NCBI RefSeq assembly: GCF_905397435.1
Contig: NZ_CAJPVI010000014.1
Span: 97,509-161,508, forward strand
Source of the DNA: Cupriavidus numazuensis
GTDB lineage: Bacteria > Pseudomonadota > Gammaproteobacteria > Burkholderiales > Burkholderiaceae
DNA: 64,000 nt
Direction of reading: 5' to 3'
Part shown: piece after piece, positions 43,011-52,225 of the stretch
Numbering within the stretch: position 1 is the first letter of the stretch
Layout: each line of letters starts with the position of its first letter
Notes under the pieces: model-generated
Seen by the model: the letters and a program-made list of their open reading frames with translations, nothing else
The model's database searches: none
What the model was told of the DNA's origin: nothing
Position numbers and translations under genes: made by a program

Positions 43011-44645
43011 ATGGAAATCATGCAGATGAAGGATGAGCGCGTCGCCGCATGCGACGTCGATGTCCTGATCGTCGGTGCCGGGCCCGTGGGCCTGGCCGCT
43101 GCGATCGAACTCGGCCAGCGCGGTGCGACGGTGCGGATCGTCGAAGCCAATGCGCGCGTGGGCAATGCCCCCCGCGCAAAAACCACCAACGTCCGCACCT
43201 GCGAACACCTGCGGCGCTGGGGCCTGATCGACGCGTTGCGGGCCAAGGCACCCTTTGGCGTCGACTATCCCTCGACCGTCTGCTTCGCGACCCGGCTTGC
43301 CGGCCGGCCGATTACGGCCTTCGAGAACGCATTCTATTGCCGGCCCGGACAGAACCCGCTCTATGCGGAGCACGCGCAGTGGATTCCGCAATACAAGCTG
43401 GAGGAGGTGCTGCAGGACCACGTGCTCGCGCAGCCCGGTGTCAGGCTGTCGTTTGACACGCGGCTGGAAGCGTTCACGCACGACATCGACGGCGTGACTG
43501 CCGTGCTCGAGGGTGATAGCGGTGCAGAGTCCGTTCGCGCCCGCTATCTGATCGGCGCCGACGGGGCCCGCAGCACCGTTCGGCGCCTGCTGGGGATCCG
43601 CATGGAAGGCTCGGGCGGACTGTCCCGGAACCGGATGATCGTCTTCCGCCAGCCCGGCCTGGAGACCATGCACGGACTGCCCAGGGCAGTGATGTACTGG
43701 CTCGTCAATGCCGACTCGCCCGCGGTAATGGGCCCGCTCGATACCGGGGACCGCTGGTACATCGGCGGGCCGGTATCGGCGCTGACCGAGGATCCCGTGC
43801 GGTTCATCCGCGGCGCCACCGGGCTGGACATCTCCCCGGAGATCCTCTCGGTCGACGACTGGGAAGCACACCAGTTGCTGGCGGAACGCTACCGCGAGGG
43901 GCGCGTGTTCCTTGCTGGCGATGCCTGCCACCTCCATCCGCCCTATGGCGGCTACGGCATGAATCTCGGCATCGGCGATGCCGTGGATCTCGGCTGGAAG
44001 CTCGCCGCGACACTGCAGGGCTGGGGCGGCGATGGCCTGCTGGACAGCTACGAGCGCGAACGGCGCCCGGTGCACCGCCGCGTGGTCGATGAAGCCGTGC
44101 TGAACCACGCCACCCGTACCAACAACCTGTGTGTGCCGGACATCGAGGCCGACGGCCCGGCCGGGGATGCCGCGCGCGAGGCCGTGGCCGCGCAGGTCTG
44201 CACCGCCAAGGCGCGGGAGTTCGACTCGCTGGGTGTGGTGCTTGGATATCGCTACGCCGAGTCGCCGCTGATCGAAGATGGCACCGGGGACGGCGCGGAC
44301 TGCCATCCAGGCGACTTCGTGCCGTCCGCTGCCCCTGGTTGCCGCGCCCCGCATGCGTGGCTGGCAGAAGGCACGGGCAGCGGCGCATCACTCTACGACA
44401 TGTTCGGCGGCGGCTTCACGCTGCTGGTGCTGGACGACAGCGCGGACACCGCCGCTGCGCTGGAAGCGGCCGCTGCCCGGCATGGATGCCCGTTCACGAT
44501 CGTGCGGCTCGACAACCCACATGTCCGAGCGCTCTATGGCGCCCGCTACGCACTGATCCGCCCCGACCAGCACGTTGCGTGGCGTGCGGATGCGCCGCCG
44601 CCCGATCCCGAAGCGCTGCTCCGGCGGGTCACCGGGCACGGCTGA
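43011..44645 (+). CDS. FAD-dependent aromatic hydroxylase (phenol hydroxylase/MhpA family)
   Basis: This is a 544-residue flavoprotein monooxygenase of the PHBH superfamily. The FAD dinucleotide motif is VLIVGAGPVGLAAAIELGQRG near the N-terminus, a middle LIGADGARSTVRR holds the DG motif, and FLAGDACHLHPPYGGYGMNLGIGDA the second FAD motif. The C-terminal thioredoxin-like domain found in phenol hydroxylase and MhpA types is present. In-frame starts at 42990, 43011 and 43020 are possible; none has a strong ribosome site. It probably hydroxylates a phenolic acid to the diol cleaved by the dioxygenase just upstream. Confidence 0.87.
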   Translation: MEIMQMKDERVAACDVDVLIVGAGPVGLAAAIELGQRGATVRIVEANARVGNAPRAKTTNVRTCEHLRRWGLIDALRAKAPFGVDYPSTVCFATRLAGRPITAFENAFYCRPGQNPLYAEHAQWIPQYKLEEVLQDHVLAQPGVRLSFDTRLEAFTHDIDGVTAVLEGDSGAESVRARYLIGADGARSTVRRLLGIRMEGSGGLSRNRMIVFRQPGLETMHGLPRAVMYWLVNADSPAVMGPLDTGDRWYIGGPVSALTEDPVRFIRGATGLDISPEILSVDDWEAHQLLAERYREGRVFLAGDACHLHPPYGGYGMNLGIGDAVDLGWKLAATLQGWGGDGLLDSYERERRPVHRRVVDEAVLNHATRTNNLCVPDIEADGPAGDAAREAVAAQVCTAKAREFDSLGVVLGYRYAESPLIEDGTGDGADCHPGDFVPSAAPGCRAPHAWLAEGTGSGASLYDMFGGGFTLLVLDDSADTAAALEAAAARHGCPFTIVRLDNPHVRALYGARYALIRPDQHVAWRADAPPPDPEALLRRVTGHG

Positions 44646-44769
44646 CTGCAGCGGCGGCAATACCGATTTCAAGTACGCGAGCGCCGCCGCAAGCCTGCAC
44701 AGTCAGGCCGCCACGCCCTCGCACAACAACGGATGTCCTCGCCGGCATCCCGACAACAAGGAGGAGACA

Positions 44770-45846
44770 TTGCAACCCAAGCAGCCCCCACAAGACATTC
44801 GCAGCCGTTCCGGCCAGGCAGCGCTGGCGCTGTGCCTGGCAGCCGCCGGCGCGGCGCATGCCGAGAACAGCGTCACCATCTATGGCATCCTCGACAACGG
44901 CATAGAGTTCATCAACAACCAGCCCAATGGCTCGCACAGCGTTACCCGCATGACCAGCGGCGGACAGGCGGGCTCCCGCTGGGGCTTCCGCGGCAACGAG
45001 GATCTCGGCGGCGGCAATTCCGCGTTCTTTGTGCTGGAATCGGGCCTCAGCATGGACAGCGGCTCGCTGCAGCAGGGTGGCCGGCTGTTCGGACGCCTGG
45101 CCTACGCGGGCATCGAGACGCCTTACGGGCAGGTCTCTCTCGGCCGCCATCGCAATGCCATCTTCGACGTGGCGATTCCATTCGACCCAATGGTCTACGA
45201 CCTGTACTCGGTCTTCGGGCAGGATCCGCAGATGGGCGGCCGTGTTGACAACGCCGTGCGGTACACCAAGGAAGCTGGCCCGCTGACGGTGTCCGCGCAA
45301 TACAGCTTCGGCTATGACTCGACGATCGCCAACGGCAGCGAAGTCCCCGGCAACCTGAAGGTCGGCCAGGAGTGGGGCGGCTCGATCCAGTATGGCAAGG
45401 GGCCGTTCGGTGCGATGATCGCCTACGATGAGCGTCACGGGGCCGCGGTCGCCACGCAGGACAATACCGACCGCCGCACGGTCGTGGCGGCCACCTATGC
45501 GTGGGAGCGCGCCAAGGCCTTCGTTGGCGTGCGCAACCTGCGCTCGCGCGTGGGCGGCACCACCGCAATCGCGGATATCTATTGGACGGGTCTTACCTGG
45601 AAGTTCACGCCGGCCTTCAGCCTGACCGGTGCGGTCTACCAGAACGACCAGAAGGGCAGCGACAAGGACGCGACCACTTTCGCGCTGTCGGCCTTGTACA
45701 ACTTTTCCAAGCGGACCCTCGCATACGCCAACATCGGCTATGCGAAGAATCGCCACGGCTCCACGGTCGGCCTCGCAGCGCCCAATAGCGTGACGCCAGG
45801 CGAAAGCCAGACCGGCGTCGTGGCCGGCATCCTGCATCGATTCTGA
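44770..45846 (+). CDS. Gram-negative porin of aromatic operon
   Basis: This is a 358-residue outer-membrane porin. I take the start as TTG at 44770, with AAGGAGGAGACA right before it; no ATG gives a signal peptide. Residues 1-30 form a signal peptide ending AAHA, the mature protein starts ENSVTIYGILDNGIEF, and the C-terminal residue is phenylalanine. It lies inside the aromatic operon between the hydroxylase and the Bug protein, so it probably admits the aromatic substrate through the outer membrane. Confidence 0.88.
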   Translation: MQPKQPPQDIRSRSGQAALALCLAAAGAAHAENSVTIYGILDNGIEFINNQPNGSHSVTRMTSGGQAGSRWGFRGNEDLGGGNSAFFVLESGLSMDSGSLQQGGRLFGRLAYAGIETPYGQVSLGRHRNAIFDVAIPFDPMVYDLYSVFGQDPQMGGRVDNAVRYTKEAGPLTVSAQYSFGYDSTIANGSEVPGNLKVGQEWGGSIQYGKGPFGAMIAYDERHGAAVATQDNTDRRTVVAATYAWERAKAFVGVRNLRSRVGGTTAIADIYWTGLTWKFTPAFSLTGAVYQNDQKGSDKDATTFALSALYNFSKRTLAYANIGYAKNRHGSTVGLAAPNSVTPGESQTGVVAGILHRF

Positions 45847-45855
45847 GGAGACAAC

Positions 45856-46824
45856 ATGATCCGACACATTCGTTCCCTGACGGCTGTGGTGCTCGCAGCC
45901 GTGGCGATGTCAGCCGGTGCCGCAGGATGGCCCGCTCATCCGGTCCGCATGGTCGTGCCCAGCGCGGCCGGCAGCCCGCCCGACGTGATGGCCCGGCTGA
46001 TTGCTCAGCGTCTCGGAACGCGCTGGAACGGCCAGGTGATCGTCGACAACAAGCCCGGCGCAGGCGGCATCATCGGCATGAACGCCGTCAGGCAGGCGCC
46101 GGCGGATGGCTACAGCTTTATCCTGACCCATGCGGCAACCATCGCCGTGACGCCATTGGTCAATGCCAGCGCCCGCTACGATATGGATGCCGAATTCGCG
46201 CCGGTGGCAATGGTGGCCATGGGCCCGCTGGTCATCGTTGCCGACAAGCGGCATGGGGCAGACTCCCTGCCGTCGTTCATCGCGCAGGCAAAGCAGGCGG
46301 GCGGCACGGTCAACGTCGGCGTCAACGGGCAGTATTCGCTGCCCCACCTGGCGGCCGAGTCCTTCCGCCGCAGTACCGGACTGGACCTGAATATCGTCTC
46401 CTTCAGCAGTAGCGGCACGGCACTGACGGCGGTGATGAATGGCGACGTCCAACTGCTGTTCGACGGCATCCCGGGTGTGGAGGGCATGCTGAAGGGCGGA
46501 CGCATCAAGGCGCTCGCGGTCACGTCGAAGACTCGCGTGCCGCTGGCCCCGGGCGTGCCGGCGTTGGCGGAGACGCTGCCGGGCCAGGACGTGAACGGCT
46601 GGTTCGTACTGCTGGCGCGCAAAGGAACGCCGGCGGACATCATCGAACGCATCAACCGTGACCTCAATGCCGTCGTGGCCGACAAGACGGTGATCGAGCA
46701 GATGGCCAGTGTCGGCGTACAGCCCCGTCCGATGTCGGTCGCCGAAGTTGGCCAGTTCATCCATGCCGAACGTACGCGCTGGTCCAATGTGCTCGCGGGC
46801 ATGAATATCCGGAAGCAGCCATGA
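45856..46824 (+). CDS. Bug/TctC-family solute-binding protein
   Basis: This is a 322-residue periplasmic binding protein. A signal peptide (residues 1-23) precedes WPAHPVRMVVPSAAGSPPDVMARL, and the PGAGGIIGMNAVRQAPADGYSF block is the family signature. Full length matches the usual size. No TctA/TctB membrane genes are next to it (as is common for Bug proteins); a TctB remnant lies at 52226. It overlaps the reductase gene by 4 bases, so it belongs to the aromatic operon and probably binds the aromatic acid. Confidence 0.9.
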   Translation: MIRHIRSLTAVVLAAVAMSAGAAGWPAHPVRMVVPSAAGSPPDVMARLIAQRLGTRWNGQVIVDNKPGAGGIIGMNAVRQAPADGYSFILTHAATIAVTPLVNASARYDMDAEFAPVAMVAMGPLVIVADKRHGADSLPSFIAQAKQAGGTVNVGVNGQYSLPHLAAESFRRSTGLDLNIVSFSSSGTALTAVMNGDVQLLFDGIPGVEGMLKGGRIKALAVTSKTRVPLAPGVPALAETLPGQDVNGWFVLLARKGTPADIIERINRDLNAVVADKTVIEQMASVGVQPRPMSVAEVGQFIHAERTRWSNVLAGMNIRKQP

Positions 46825-47771
46825 GGCTCAGGATTTCCGATATCCGGCAGGAGACGGCGTCGATCCGTGCGTTTGAACTGGTCGACCCGTACGGGACCAA
46901 CCTGCCGCCGTTCACCCCAGGGGCGCACGTGGATGTCCTGACCCCGGCCGGCCTGACCCGTCAGTATTCGCTCTGCAATGGCCCGAACGAGTGTCACCGC
47001 TACGTGATCGGCGTGCTCGACGCCCCGGATTCCCGTGGCGGATCGCGCTCCTTGCACGCGCACGCGAAAGTGGGCGACGAACTGGAGGTGTCGGTGCCCC
47101 GCAACCATTTCCCGCTGGATGCGTCGGCCACGTCGAGCCTGCTGCTTGCGGGCGGGATCGGCATCACGCCGATGCTGGGAATGGCAGAACACCTGGCGCG
47201 TGGAGGTGCGTCGTTCGCGCTGCACTACTGCGTGCGAACCGAAAATGCCGCGGCGTTCCGTGAACGGCTGATGCAAGCCGATCTGGCCGGGTCGGTATCG
47301 ATCCACGCCGATGACGGGCCTGCGGCACAGCGGCTGTCGCTGGACGCGCTGCTGTCATCGCCCGATGGCGGGACGCACCTGTATGTTTGCGGCCCCGCGG
47401 GACTGATCGACGCGGCTTTTGCCGCGGCGCGCCGGAACGGGTGGCCGGAGTCGCGGCTGCATCGCGAATATTTCGGCGCGATACCCGACGTGCGCACGGG
47501 CAATGCGGCCTTCGATATCGAGCTGGGCCGGTCCGGCGTGCGGATTCGCGTCGAATCCGACCAGTCGGCCCTGGATGCGATGACTGCCGCCGGTATCGAC
47601 GTGCCGCATTCCTGCGAGCAAGGCGTATGCGGTACCTGCCTGACGCGGGTGATCTCCGGTATTCCGGATCACCGCGACGCGTTCCTTGGCGACGGCGAGC
47701 GCGCGGACAACGACTGCTTCCTGCCGTGCTGCTCACGCTCGCTTTCGCCGCTCCTCGTACTCGACCTATAG
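46821..47771 (+). CDS. PDR/VanB-type reductase with C-terminal 2Fe-2S domain
   Basis: This is a 316-residue phthalate dioxygenase reductase type protein: flavin-binding barrel (RQYSLCNG at 47-54), NAD domain (LLLAGGIGITPMLGM at 107-121), and a C-terminal plant-type ferredoxin with Cys265, Cys270, Cys273 and Cys303. It transfers electrons from NADH to the Rieske oxygenase encoded 70 bases downstream. VanB, the vanillate demethylase reductase, has this layout. The start overlaps the Bug gene by 4 bases. Confidence 0.92.
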   Translation: MRLRISDIRQETASIRAFELVDPYGTNLPPFTPGAHVDVLTPAGLTRQYSLCNGPNECHRYVIGVLDAPDSRGGSRSLHAHAKVGDELEVSVPRNHFPLDASATSSLLLAGGIGITPMLGMAEHLARGGASFALHYCVRTENAAAFRERLMQADLAGSVSIHADDGPAAQRLSLDALLSSPDGGTHLYVCGPAGLIDAAFAAARRNGWPESRLHREYFGAIPDVRTGNAAFDIELGRSGVRIRVESDQSALDAMTAAGIDVPHSCEQGVCGTCLTRVISGIPDHRDAFLGDGERADNDCFLPCCSRSLSPLLVLDL

Positions 47772-47796
47772 GACGACCTGCCGCACCAGGTTCGCT

Positions 47797-47823
47797 TTGC
47801 TCGTATTGCTCGTATTGCTCGTA
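47797..47823. repeat. 9-base tandem repeat, three copies
   Basis: TTGCTCGTA is repeated three times in the 70-base gap between the reductase stop and the Rieske gene ATG. It ends 18 bases before the ATG, just ahead of the GGGAGA ribosome site, so copy number could change the leader of the oxygenase gene. Confidence 0.85.
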
Positions 47824-47841
47824 TTGAATTGGGAGACAGTT

Positions 47842-48921
47842 ATGTTTGTGATGAATGCCTGGTACATGGGCGCATGGGCTGATGAGGTCAAGGTCGGCGA
47901 GATGCTGCAACGCAAGCTGCTCGACCGGCCGGTCGTGTTCTACCGGCTGCGCGACGGCACGGTCGCTGCCCTGGAAGACCGGTGCTGCCACCGGGCACTG
48001 CCCCTGTCGCACGGCTGCGTGGTAGACGATCAGGTCCAGTGCGGCTACCACGGCCTGACCTTCGACCGCCATGGCAGCTGCGTGAAGGTACCCGGCCAGA
48101 CCCGCATTCCGTCGGCGGCGAGGGTCGCCAGCTACCCCGTCGTCGAGCAGGACCATATCGTCTGGATCTGGCTCGGCGATCCGGCCCAGGCCGAACCGGC
48201 CGCGGTGCCGCGCCACGCGATCCACGACGATCCGGCCTGGAGCTGGGTCAAGGACCGCTACCTGGTGAAGGCGAACTATCAACTGATCACCGACAACCTG
48301 ATGGACCTGACGCATGTCGGCTACGTCCATACCCGCACCATTGGCGGTACGCCGCAGGCGCATTCCGACGCGGAGACGAAGACGACGCGGCTGGATAACG
48401 GCGTGCGCGTCTCGCGCTGGATGATGGATTCCGTGCCGCCGCCCTCTTACCTCGCCGCTCATGCGTTTGGGACGCCCACGGTCGACCGATGGATGGAGAT
48501 CGATTTCATCCCGCCGGCCGTGGTCCGGATCCATACCGGCGCCGTGGATACGGGAACGGGGGCGCGTGAAGGCAACCGCAGTGGCGGCATCGCGTTCATG
48601 GGGCTGAACCTGCAGACGCCGGAGACGGCCACGACTACCCACTACTTCTGGTCCGGGGCGCGCACCTGTGGCCCGGAACGGCACGAAGAGACGAAGGCGT
48701 CGCTGATGCGCAGCCTCCCGATCACGTTTGGTGAGGACAAGGTCGTCGTCGAGGCGCAGCAGCTGTCGATGGACGCCAGTCCGGATGGCCCTCTGGTGAT
48801 GATCGCCTCCGATGCTGGCCTCGTGCATGCCCGGCGGATCGTCGCCGACATGCTGGCGCGCGAGGCTGCCCCACCCACGCAGGGCAGTGCGCCCCGGCAG
48901 AGTTTCCAAGCGCAAACCTGA
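47842..48921 (+). CDS. Rieske non-haem iron oxygenase (VanA-like)
   Basis: This is a 359-residue terminal oxygenase. The Rieske cluster ligands are Cys48 and His50 (RCCHR), Cys67 and His70 (CGYHG). The mononuclear iron site is Asp155, His158 and His163 in NLMDLTHVGYVH. This is the VanA type, acting in O-demethylation or hydroxylation of aromatic acids. GGGAGA lies about 8 bases before ATG. With the VanB-type reductase upstream it forms a two-component oxygenase. The product could feed the FAD hydroxylase and extradiol dioxygenase of the same operon. Vanillate itself is not proved, since ring-cleavage genes for protocatechuate are absent. Confidence 0.92.
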   Translation: MFVMNAWYMGAWADEVKVGEMLQRKLLDRPVVFYRLRDGTVAALEDRCCHRALPLSHGCVVDDQVQCGYHGLTFDRHGSCVKVPGQTRIPSAARVASYPVVEQDHIVWIWLGDPAQAEPAAVPRHAIHDDPAWSWVKDRYLVKANYQLITDNLMDLTHVGYVHTRTIGGTPQAHSDAETKTTRLDNGVRVSRWMMDSVPPPSYLAAHAFGTPTVDRWMEIDFIPPAVVRIHTGAVDTGTGAREGNRSGGIAFMGLNLQTPETATTTHYFWSGARTCGPERHEETKASLMRSLPITFGEDKVVVEAQQLSMDASPDGPLVMIASDAGLVHARRIVADMLAREAAPPTQGSAPRQSFQAQT

Positions 48922-48934
48922 CAGGAGCCGGACC

Positions 48935-50206
48935 TTGACCACACCACGACTTAGCTGGGTCGAATCCGCCAATACCGGCCTGACCGACTTCCCATTGCAG
49001 AATCTTCCCTACGGCGTGTTTTCCACGGCTGAGCGAAGTGCACGTGCTGGCGTCGCGATCGGTGACCGGATTGTCGATCTCCAGGAACTTGCCGCGGCCG
49101 GTCTGCTGCCCGAGGCAATGCAAGAGGTATTCGCGGCAAGCACACTGAATCCATTCATCTCGCTGGGCCAGCCCGCCTGGCGCGATGTGCGCCAGCGACT
49201 GACTGAATGGCTCGCGATGGACGCCGGCGCGCACGCCGCAGCGGCGCTGCGCGAACGCGCGCTGGTGCCCATGGCACAAGCACGGCTTCACCTCCCGCTG
49301 GAGGTGACTGGTTACACAGACTTCTACTCGTCGCGCCACCATGCCGAGAACTGCGGCAGGCTGTTCCGCAGCCCCGAGAACGCGCTGCCGCCCAACTGGC
49401 TTGAACTGCCCATTGGCTACAACGGCCGCGCCAGCACGATCGTGGCCAGCGGCACGCCAGTGCGCCGACCCAGCGGCCAGCGGCGCCAGCCAGGCGAGCC
49501 GCGGCCGGTGTTCGGCCCCTCAGTCAAGCTCGATTTCGAACTTGAAATGGCCTTCGTCGTCGGCAAGCCGAGCGCGATGAGCGAGCCGATCCCGATCGCA
49601 CAAGCCCCTGACCACCTGTTCGGCATGGTGCTGCTCAACGACTGGAGCGCGCGCGACTTCCAGCAGTGGGAATCGGCGCCGCTCGGACCGTTCAACAGCA
49701 AGTCGTTCTGCACGTCGATCTCGCCATGGATCGTGACCATGGATGCGCTGGCTCCCTTCCGTTGCGCCCATCCGACGCAGCAGCCAGTCCCGCTGGACTA
49801 TCTTCGTCAGGACGGGGACGGCGCCTATGCGATCGAACTGGAGGCGTCGATCCGGCCCAAAGGCGGAAAGGCCCGGTTTCCGGTTACCCGCACCAATTTC
49901 CGCACGATGTATTGGACCATGGCGCAGCAACTTGCCCACCACACCGTATCCGGATGCAATGTGCGCGTTGGCGACCTGATGGCCTCGGGTACGCTCAGCG
50001 GCGCGACGCCCGGTTCGCTTGGCTGCCTGCTCGAGATCACGAAGAACGGCAAGGAAGCCTTGACCCTGCCGGACGGCAGCACGCGGTACTTCCTGCTCGA
50101 TGGCGACGAGGTATCGATCGGAGGGTGGTGTCAGGGGAATGGCTACCGTGTCGGATTCGGTGAAGTGAGTGGGGAGGTCCGGGAGGGGAATGACTCTGCG
50201 GAATAG
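48935..50206 (+). CDS. fumarylacetoacetase
   Basis: This is a 423-residue protein matching full-length fumarylacetoacetases: SH3-like N-terminal domain (PLQNLPYGVFST), then the catalytic FAH domain with TGYTDFYSSRHHAENCGRLFR-type residues, KLDFELEMAFVVGK and LNDWSARDFQQWE, and the metal- and substrate-site glutamates. It hydrolyses fumarylacetoacetate or a close analogue to fumarate and acetoacetate. The start appears to be TTG, with AGGAG 7 bases upstream; no ATG lies at a sensible place. It ends the aromatic operon, so the pathway may go through a gentisate- or homogentisate-like intermediate, though a maleylacetoacetate isomerase gene is not seen. Confidence 0.9.
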   Translation: MTTPRLSWVESANTGLTDFPLQNLPYGVFSTAERSARAGVAIGDRIVDLQELAAAGLLPEAMQEVFAASTLNPFISLGQPAWRDVRQRLTEWLAMDAGAHAAAALRERALVPMAQARLHLPLEVTGYTDFYSSRHHAENCGRLFRSPENALPPNWLELPIGYNGRASTIVASGTPVRRPSGQRRQPGEPRPVFGPSVKLDFELEMAFVVGKPSAMSEPIPIAQAPDHLFGMVLLNDWSARDFQQWESAPLGPFNSKSFCTSISPWIVTMDALAPFRCAHPTQQPVPLDYLRQDGDGAYAIELEASIRPKGGKARFPVTRTNFRTMYWTMAQQLAHHTVSGCNVRVGDLMASGTLSGATPGSLGCLLEITKNGKEALTLPDGSTRYFLLDGDEVSIGGWCQGNGYRVGFGEVSGEVREGNDSAE

Positions 50207-50391
50207 TTCCGTGACAGACCGGGCTGGTGTTCGAGGCACTGGCGAATGCGGTTCAGGGAACTGGAGATTGAGCCGGTACGGAGCGAGGCACTGCTTTCTT
50301 CAGGATCAGATGCAGCGCCCCGCGTGACAGCTCTTTGTCTCGGTACTCTCTGCCCTCGCGTCCGATCGCCGGCTATCCTTACATCCCGCAA

Positions 50392-51301
50392 TCAAGTCTT
50401 TTGCGAAGCAAGCAGATCATTCACGAGGCCGGTGTGCAGGTCACCTGCCAGCCAGGGACCGTATGCCAACATGCGTTGCAAGAGCGGCAAGTTGGTTTTG
50501 ACGCCAACGATTTCAGTCGCCGACAGTGCCTCTTGCGCCAACGCGATCGCTGCCAGCCGGTCCGGGCCGTGGACGATGATCTTGGCGATCATCGGGTCAT
50601 AGTACGGACTGCACCGAGCAATCGCGCTCGAAGAGGTGGCGAGCGTTGCCGTGCCGGTCAGCCAGGATCTGAAATTCGATATGCCGCGGCCGTTCGAAGA
50701 GCTGCTCGAGATACACGTCTCCGTTGCCGAAGCTGCGTTGGGCCAGAGCCCGTGCGCGCGCCACCGCCTCGACCAGCGAGGTAGCGTCCTGCGCCGCGAC
50801 CATGCCAATGCCACCGCCGCCGCCAGCAGGCTTCACCAGCACCGGGTAGCCCACAGCCGCGCCAGCCGCTTCAATGTCGCGGGGATCTTCGCCGACGACA
50901 TCAGACGACCGGCACATTGGCATGCCATGTTCGGCCATCAGCGTACGTGCCCGCGTCTTATGGCCCATGGCATCGATCCAGTGCGGACTCGGGCCGATGA
51001 ACGTCAGGCCGGCACCCTCCACGCTGCGCGCGAAGCCTGCATTCTCGGACAGGAAGCCGTATCCGGGATGGACGGCTTCGGCGCGGGAGCGGCGCATGAC
51101 GTCGAACAGGGCCCCTTCGTTCAGATAGCTTTGCACCGCCGGCCCCGGGCCAATGCAGTACGCCTCATCCGCCTGCCGCACGTACGGCAGATCGCGATCG
51201 GCTTCGGAGTAGACCACGACCGAGCGCAGCCCCATCCGCTGCAGGGTGCGTAGCACGCGGGCAGCGACGGCCCCCCGGTCGGCAATCAGTACGGTTCGCA
51301 T
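50392..51301 (-). pseudogene. acyl-CoA carboxylase biotin-carboxylase subunit, internal deletion
   Basis: The first 230 codons read as a normal biotin carboxylase (ATP-grasp: VLIADRGAVAARVLRTLQRMG, GYGFLSENAGF, KPAGGGGGIGM, IEFQILAD, FERDCSVQ). Right after FERDCSVQ the frame hits a stop. In another frame the C-terminal part resumes as SPYYDPMIAKIIVHGPDR and runs to EIVGVKTNLPLLQRML. Compared with AccC, roughly 140 central residues, including the ATP- and bicarbonate-site residues, are missing and the joint is out of frame. The enzyme cannot be functional. The original start keeps a good AAGGAGA site, overlapping the end of the carboxyltransferase remnant upstream. Confidence 0.85.
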
Positions 51302-51312
51302 GGTTCGTCTCC

Positions 51313-51612
51313 TTAGTAACTGGTGGGCCAGGTGCGCATGAGGTGCTGCCCGACACCGCCCGTCAGCCGCAGCCGGTGTATTTCAAGCAGGCGCGTCAGC
51401 GTCTGACGCGTATCGACCGGGTTGATGACCATGTGAGCCGCGTAAGCCGCGCCCATGTCCCACGCAGACGTGTCGCGCTCCATGTCCCGCAGGAGAGCGG
51501 CATAACGTTCGGGGTCGTCGTCCTGTTTCACGCCATGCACGATGGTGACGCCGGAGCGCGGGTCCATGAAATTGACTTCGGCGGATACCCAGGCAATCAG
51601 CTCGTCCGCATT
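51313..51612 (-). pseudogene. 3' remnant of acyl-CoA carboxyltransferase beta subunit
   Basis: About 100 codons match the C-terminal end of propionyl/methylcrotonyl-type carboxyltransferases: AEVNFMDPRSGVTIVHGVK, DPERYAALLRDMERDTSAW, and the end RLTGGVGQHLMRTWPTSY. The first 400 or so codons are absent; upstream sequence is unrelated. The stop lies 11 bases before the broken biotin-carboxylase start, so this is the tail of a decayed carboxylase operon. Confidence 0.8.
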
Positions 51613-52225
51613 GCCGGCCTGCTTCCGCGAAGGTCGGGACGGGGCAAAAACGCAACTAACCGCCAAGAGCTAAACATCCACAACCTCTACGGCCCGCACG
51701 GGAGGGGCGCGTCCAGCCGGCGCCATCCTGTCGCGCCTCAATGACCAAACGTAGCGCCGCTGCGCGATAGGTCCCCTTCCGGACACGTCGTTGTCGCGAG
51801 CGCTCGATCCTTGGTTGTCGCTCCGGCACAAGAACCACTTTGGTCGTGCCCGCGACTTCCGCCGCACGCAGGCCGCCATGAGCGAGTACCGTGCACATCC
51901 AAGCTCTGTGCGCCGCATGCAGCCGCGGGCTTGCATAGAGCCAAGAGATTGCGCCGCCCGGAATCGCCCACGGGGACTGAGACGGTCGCAATTGCATCCG
52001 CACTTCAAGTCTCGAGACATAGGGATTACACCAACGTACCTTTCATCCGTGCCAAATACATCACAACATGATGTTTTTTGTAAGCTTCCAGCAAGCCGCA
52101 TGAAAGCCGGATGGAAGACATCGTTTGTAGATTCCATGGACCCGCCTGCGCGGGCATCGAAGGAGACAAACGATGTTCAAGCTCTGTATGCAGCGTCCAA
52201 TGCAGGACTGCCGGAGGTCTGACCA
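51613..52225. other. non-coding or decayed stretch between carboxylase and TctB remnants
   Basis: About 600 bases with no recognisable gene. Near the right end there is a CCCGC-CTGC-GCGGG hairpin (about 52141-52154) followed by GAAGGAGACAAACG and an ATG that opens an 18-codon frame. This looks like the old leader of a transport gene. The remaining sequence shows nothing I can identify. Confidence 0.4.

Noticed and set aside
42846..44354. 502-codon open frame on the minus strand
   Set aside because: Antisense to the FAD hydroxylase with its GAGPVG and GDACHLHPPYGGYG motifs.
47164..48972. 602-codon open frame on the minus strand
   Set aside because: Antisense to the reductase and Rieske genes, which carry all metal ligands. 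No motif or ribosome site supports it.
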